Below are positions 58,591-64,000 of a stretch of DNA of 64,000 nucleotides, in pieces; the first letter of the stretch is position 1; the number at the start of each line of letters is the position of its first letter. Source of the DNA: Cryptomeria japonica (Eukaryota > Streptophyta > Pinopsida > Cupressales > Cupressaceae); contig NC_081409.1 in assembly GCF_030272615.1 (NCBI RefSeq), positions 915,659,340-915,723,339 of the forward strand, in the 5' to 3' direction. The notes under the pieces are model-generated. The model ran no database searches, was not told the DNA's origin, and worked only from the letters and a program-made list of their open reading frames with translations. Made by a program: the position numbers and the translations under genes.

Positions 58591-60619
58591 GGAGATCATT
58601 CATTTGTGGAGGTGGTGAGAATGTATCCATAACAAAGGTTACCAATGCAAATCAAAATATATCCTTCATTGCAGATGTGGTGTATGTATTGTAGAACAAT
58701 TAGTGGACTAGAGGCTATCAAAATGATAAATAAAAATTACAAATGTCCTTCCTAATATCATTATATTCTTATTTTAGATAGTGGCATGTATGTTATTTGT
58801 TGTAATCAGTTATGAGGTTGATGCCTCTTGATTTGTATGAGGTTGGTGTCTCTCTTGTATCGAGTTGTTTAGAACTCATGTTAGAGGATTATAGTTTCCT
58901 CAGGGTTGGTTCTCATAAATGATGTATTTTCAAGGGGTTTGGTGTCTCATGAGGGTTGGTGCCTTCAAATCTATTTGTAAATTTATTTTTCATTTGTGAG
59001 GCTAGATTTAGACAATAGATCCAAGCAACTTGCTTGCCATTATTTCTCCTTTCTAAGATTTTCACATAATATCTCGTGTTATGTGTTCTTTACGTGGTTG
59101 TTCTTATTTCATATACCTTTGATAATATAATGATTTATTACCCCCCCCAAGGCCACCCCATAGTATATTGGTGTGCTCTAACAATAATATCACAACTTTT
59201 TACCTTACTACACCTCTAATGGAGAAAATAAATAAAACAATGACCAAATGTAACAAAATTATTATCACACAAACCTTCATGACCTAAGTGGTGTGTTCAA
59301 GATTATTTTATTAATTATTGAAAATGAACGTGGTTTTATCAATCCAATAATATAACCTTGTTGAAATTGACTCCTCTTCTTTTACATGGCTTGTCTTATG
59401 CTCAATTTATAGATTTTGGTTAGGATTGATGGGTGGATAATTTTAAATCATTTATAATGGATGAATATAATTGATACATATGTAAGAGAGAGTGAGATTT
59501 TTACAAGTGGCATCATGTGATTAGTGCACATGATTAGGGAAAGGATTTAGAAGAGATGAATGATGGATATTTTCTCATATCTTGATGGAGTGTGGAGATT
59601 GAAAAGGAAATTTTAGGACTCTTGTGTACTTGTAGCCATGTGCAAGATTGACTATTTATTTTAAATAATGTGTTAGAGAAATGTTTGACTTATAAGTTTG
59701 TTAAAGCTTATTAGTTAATTTAACCAATGATGACAATATTTTCACGGGATGTAAATGATTAATATATATTTAATTAATTTATGGAATAATATCAAGACAT
59801 TTATTGAATGTCTTGACTTAATGAAATAACAATGATTAATTAAATTAATGATGGAAGAATGTTATATTTGTTAACCAAATAGTTCAAACATAGTTGCTTG
59901 ACATTAGAAGAACCGGAAAACGGATTAATTAGATAAATATTATTCATTTAGATAATATTCAAAGAAAAACTATAGGATAGTCCTAGTGTGATGCTAGTAG
60001 AGGAAATGTGAGAATGTGCTTTAGGTGTTTATATTTTCCCCTTCTTAAGATGGCATTATATAGCATAATTTCAAAGAAAAATAAAATATAGAAAAGTTTT
60101 GAAGGAGATGTTGTAACTATTAGGAAGAGCATTGGTGCATAGGAATGAGATGGGATTTTCCTCTTGAGAGAGAAAGTAGGTTCATGTGGCATATATGAGA
60201 TTTTAAGAGGAGAAATAAGGTATGAGATGTGGAAAATGTCTAGACTTAAATGTGATAGGTAGATCGTTAGATGAATAAAGATTGGAATGCAAGAAAATAA
60301 ATATATGATGTTAGAAGATATTGAAAATCATGAGATGTTTTTAATAAGTAAAATATAAATCATGATAAATATTGACAATTCTATGATAACGTAAATGATG
60401 GAAAATTGATCTTGGAGGATCTCCCACAATCGATCCAAATTGATGATCTTAAAAAATTGATATTGTTTAAAGTTGATGGAAAGTCCTTCCTGTTCTAGAC
60501 CTCATCAAGATCTTTCCAACTCATGTTGAACGAACTTAAATAGACATCATATGTAAAAGTTATGGCCCTCGAAAGTTGAGGGAAAGACATGGGTGCATTG
60601 ACAAGTGGCTCAAAACATA
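58591..60619. other. Intergenic sequence with an LTR-like patch
   Basis: 58800-59160 has repeated gttggtgcctc/gttggtgtctc words and ends in a C-run (ttaccccccccaagg). This recalls the 3' part of retrotransposon LTRs, but no internal region is attached. The rest is AT-rich and has no gene. Confidence 0.3.
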
Positions 60620-60725
60620 AATAACACGTGGTATTATGATGATGACACGTGGCATGGTTAAAAGGTGACACATGGCATGGTTAAGGGTTGAAACACGACA
60701 AAATATAAATTTGACACGTGGCAGC
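60620..60725. promoter_or_regulatory. Cluster of ACACGTGG (G-box/ABRE-like) repeats
   Basis: acacgtgg occurs three times and the variant acacatgg once within about 100 bp, mostly in the longer phrase tgacacgtggcatggttaa. The ACGT core with GGC is the binding site of plant bZIP factors. No gene follows closely, so the cluster may simply be a small tandem repeat. Confidence 0.5.
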
Positions 60726-61360
60726 AAGTGGACTAATTAAATGTTTCCACATGTGTTGCCCCATATTTTACATACCCAAAATTTGAACTTCAAATTGGTC
60801 CCAACATTGAATGAAGGCCCAAATAGGTGTCTATGTGTAATGCGTGAGCATGTGATCCAAGGTTGTTGTCAGTTAAAATATGAAAAATGGATGAGTTTTG
60901 AAAATTACAAAGAATTGAGGGAAATAGTTTTGTGAGCATGTCCTAAGCATCATTTTATACCATATAACCAATTTTTACCTAAACCCACTTCACAGTTTGC
61001 TATATTATAAACTTTCAAATTTTGATGTCCCTTGCTCGCAAATAATTAAAATTCATCATCCTAGGTATCTTCATGAGGAATAAATGATGATTTTTTCTCA
61101 ATTCCCTACCATCAATATGTGTTTAAAATTTCAAATCCTAACTCCTTACCGTTTGAACGATATGGTCGTCTTTCCTAAGTTTGGGCATTAAATTGAAAAT
61201 ATTTAAATTATTTTTCAAAAATAATTTAATTTTTTAATTTTTTTTAATATTGTGGTCATTTGAGGGAGAAATTTATCTTAAAAAATCATTATTTTCATTT
61301 TCCCTTTGTTCTCCTTCATAGTCAAATGGTTTTTGGAGGTCAAAATCAGTCTTTGAAAGA
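60726..61360. other. Intergenic sequence
   Basis: AT-rich sequence with no gene or recognised element. Confidence 0.45.
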
Positions 61361-61365
61361 AAATG

Positions 61366-61536
61366 GTTAAGAATGCTCCATTTTCGAGCATTCTTAACTC
61401 ATATTTATAACCTCAAAAAGAAAAAGGTTAAGAATGCTCCAAAACAAAGCATCTCTAACCTTATTTCCTAACCTTATATGGACTCATTTTGCATAAAAAG
61501 GTTAGAAATGCTCCGTTTTGGAGCATTCTCAACCTT
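61366..61536. repeat. Three tandem hairpins
   Basis: Hairpin 1 (61366-61398): GTTAAGAATGCTC pairs perfectly with GAGCATTCTTAAC. Hairpin 2 (61426-61460): ggttaagaatgct with agcatctctaacc. Hairpin 3 (61498-61536): aaggttagaaatgctcc with ggagcattctcaacctt. The three share the arm sequence and are spaced 60-72 bp apart. Confidence 0.85.
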
Positions 61537-61539
61537 CTT

Positions 61540-63380
61540 CATAAGAGTTAAAAAGAAAATGCACAAATGAAATGCAGTCTCATGGATTTTTGTAAGCGAA
61601 GACAATATGATTAATAATGCAAATCTACACTACAAGATTTTCTACCTTCCATTCCATCCATACAAAGTCGAGAGCTTATGAACAAGTTATGGACATTCAT
61701 CAAAGCTTAAAAGGATAGAGGGATTTCATCGATGTTGTAGTTGCAATTGCTCTGGAAGATGTGACTGTCAAACTTGAGAATATCGCCTACTGTGAGGTTT
61801 CGTTATAAGATATATATGCTGCAATTGGCAGTTGTAAAGACAAAATTCATTTATTTAATGCTTTGTAATGTTGATATGCATGTCATGGATGTGGGAGGTA
61901 TAATAAAGAACATCAACACTACACATGGTTCTTGATAGAATGCACAAGCAAATCGTGGAAGTATGGAGAAAGCAGATTGGTGAACTATAGACAATGCACG
62001 TGAACTGTTTGACATAATGCATATATGATACTTGTTTGACAGAATGCACTGGATAAATAACATTTTGCAATGCAAGGATTATACACATTAAAGAAATGAT
62101 CAATGTAGATGTAAGACTGAATTCCACATTATTCAAGTGGGAACTTTGAACAGGTTATGGACATTCATAAATACATAAAAGATAAAGAGTTTTCACCAGA
62201 TTTTGTCATTGCAATTGATTTAGAAGACGTGGTGCAATCCATACACATATAATAAAGTTGTTGATTTCTTTGTAATGGTTTCAATAAAATTTTGTGTGCT
62301 TGCAATAGTATCTTGCATGCTCCCAAACTCTGTGCTATCAACCATATCAAAATAATGTTCATTATACTGAGTGTGATCCTTGTCAAATTCATTTTCCCTA
62401 TCAAGATCATAAGACCAATTGTGATGCTTGATATTTCATGGTATATGTGGAAACATAGGTATTTTGTTGGAGATACTTTGCCTTCTCCTCACATTTATGC
62501 ATTCAATCAAGTCTCTTTATCGACAAAGAGTGTGACCAAATCTGTCTTATATAGGAAAAAATAGATGCACACTTGGATAGTCTCATCTGAGCTAGGATGA
62601 GATGTGTCTATTTTTTACCTTGTTTGACAAGTCCTCTAAAATCCTACCAATGAAAGTAAGTGATGTCAAATCAGATGTGTGAGTCAAAATTCCCTAAAAA
62701 AGTTATCAAATTTTTAAAAAGTTGAAGTAATAAATTAGAATCCAAAATGATAAATAAAATCCCATTTAGTTTTTTCACCAATCATTCCAATGTAGAGTAG
62801 ATATACTCTAGCATTATTTAAATTGAATAAATGTTGCTAGCCTTTATATTACAAAAAAATATTGGCCAATTTATTTATCTTACAAAGATGATTTTTTAGT
62901 CTTCCAATGGAGCATCTTACTCATTCTCCTTTATTCTTCTTTTCTTTCGTGATACGTTAAGCCTGGCTAGAGGCTAAGTTATGACCCTCAACTTACTTGG
63001 AAGAATTTATCTTATTTATGCCTATAACCATCTTGATGGCATGTTGAATGAAACACATCGACTTAGTTGGAACACATCTTTCCCTCTTGAGAGGGAATTA
63101 CTTCCATTGATTTATATCGATAGATCTTGGTATGCTTAGGTGACCTCAAAGTCCATTATAAAAATTTATGCTTAGTGGGTCCTATTACTATGTGCATGAT
63201 GTGATCATCTAAAATTAGTAAGTCGTTTGTATATGAAAAGAGGGTCTCGATCTCATCTACCCAACTCTAACCAAAATATCAAAGGAAATAAAAAGGGAGA
63301 TAAGGGAATGAAACAAAACACATAAATATTCTTCCAATATACATCACAAGATTTTAAGAACCTCCTTAGAAGAATAAAAA
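61540..63380. other. Intergenic sequence with weak dispersed repeat
   Basis: No gene is present. ttatggacattcat occurs at about 61690 and 62157, with a nearby form at about 41846 (ttatggacgtgcat), pointing to an old repeat also present at 41.8-42.8 kb. Confidence 0.35.
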
Positions 63381-63383
63381 AAA

Positions 63384-63705
63384 CAACTAGATGAAAGACA
63401 AGATAGCTTGTACACAAGAATAATGTAATCTTCCAATAAAAATCAAACATATTTTCTACTTGTGAAAAATATGTTATAAAGCCTTGAACCCTAAAATATG
63501 TATGCAGATCAACTAAAAATGTATGCTACTCATGAAAAAACCAACTATATGAAAAATAACTTAAGATAGCTTATACACAAGGATGATGTAATCTTCCAAG
63601 AAAAACCAAGCAACATATTTTCTACTTGTGAAAAATATGTTATAAAGCTTTGAATCGTAAAATATGTATGCAAATAAACTAAAAATGTATGCTACTCATG
63701 AAACA
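63384..63705. repeat. 158-bp tandem duplication
   Basis: Two copies start at 63384 and 63542, sharing atattttctacttgtgaaaa, taaaatatgtatgca and aaaaatgtatgctactcatg. They differ at about one base in ten. No coding sequence is seen. Confidence 0.85.
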
Positions 63706-64000
63706 TATTATTATGTTTCAAAACTAGAAAAGGTCACCAATACAAATATAACTCATATGAACTATGGTAATCCAGAACTCAAGAATCACAATCCCAGGTT
63801 TAAAATATGGAGAAAAAAATGATATTATAGTAGATTGAAGAGACTATATTATATTAGATTAAAGAGATAAGCAGTACCATATGCTATTGGAAGTTCTATC
63901 TATTTTCAACTTCATTTTTCTTCATTTTCCTAGAGCTTAAAAAATGGAAAATGATTTGATATATAAATTCCTAGTTTAAAAAGCATAAGCATGTTTCCTT
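63706..64000. other. AT-rich window end
   Basis: No gene or recognisable element was found. Confidence 0.45.

Noticed and set aside
58172-58645. Several overlapping long open frames on both strands
   Set aside because: All translate simple repeats (CT, CA, TATG, TA) into Thr/His/Ile/Tyr/Cys runs. They are microsatellite artefacts.

Overview
The window is nuclear DNA of a seed plant, most likely a conifer or other gymnosperm. The evidence is long AT-rich stretches with few genes, nests of old LTR retrotransposons of both plant superfamilies, plant-type TTTAGGG repeats, and intronless L-type lectin receptor kinases. The species cannot be read from the sequence. All alignments and divergence figures below were made by eye.

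Layout. 1-25584 is a nest of mobile elements. A Tat-lineage Ty3/gypsy fossil (minus strand, about 0.9-9.5 kb) is followed by a minus-strand copia-type LTR fragment (9549-10095). Next is a plus-strand Ty1/copia fossil (10096-25584) whose 3' LTR is split by a 9.1-kb DNA transposon (15408-24549). That transposon has imperfect terminal inverted repeats, an ATAT target duplication, subterminal GGGCACCC-type repeats and two converging, decayed genes. One gene encodes a transposase with DFTENY and GHRKGEHDGAGAC motifs; the other is a multi-exon gene of unknown function. It is the most novel item here.

25.6-53.8 kb is the gene-bearing part. A single-exon L-type lectin receptor kinase (34175-36169) looks intact, and a paralogue in the same orientation (50689-52650) is a pseudogene with two frameshifts. 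Shared flanks show that the kinase unit was duplicated, and an orphan piece of kinase upstream sequence at about 38.2 kb suggests a third, lost unit. A 3.1-kb segment occurs as two inverted copies (26273-29357 and 44440-47570). Both copies carry the same end of a CACTA element, which is complete in the right copy (47055-49063, target duplication CCA) and contains a 42-bp coding-phase minisatellite.

53.8-64 kb is intergenic. It holds a chromovirus fossil (minus strand) abutting a copia 3' fragment (plus strand), a 400-bp compound microsatellite, a cluster of ACACGTGG (G-box/ABRE-like) repeats, three tandem hairpins at 61.37-61.54 kb, and a 158-bp tandem duplication near the right edge. No tRNA, rRNA or CRISPR feature was seen. 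The only gene likely to make a working protein is the lectin receptor kinase at 34175-36169, which by family would act at the plasma membrane in perception of extracellular signals.
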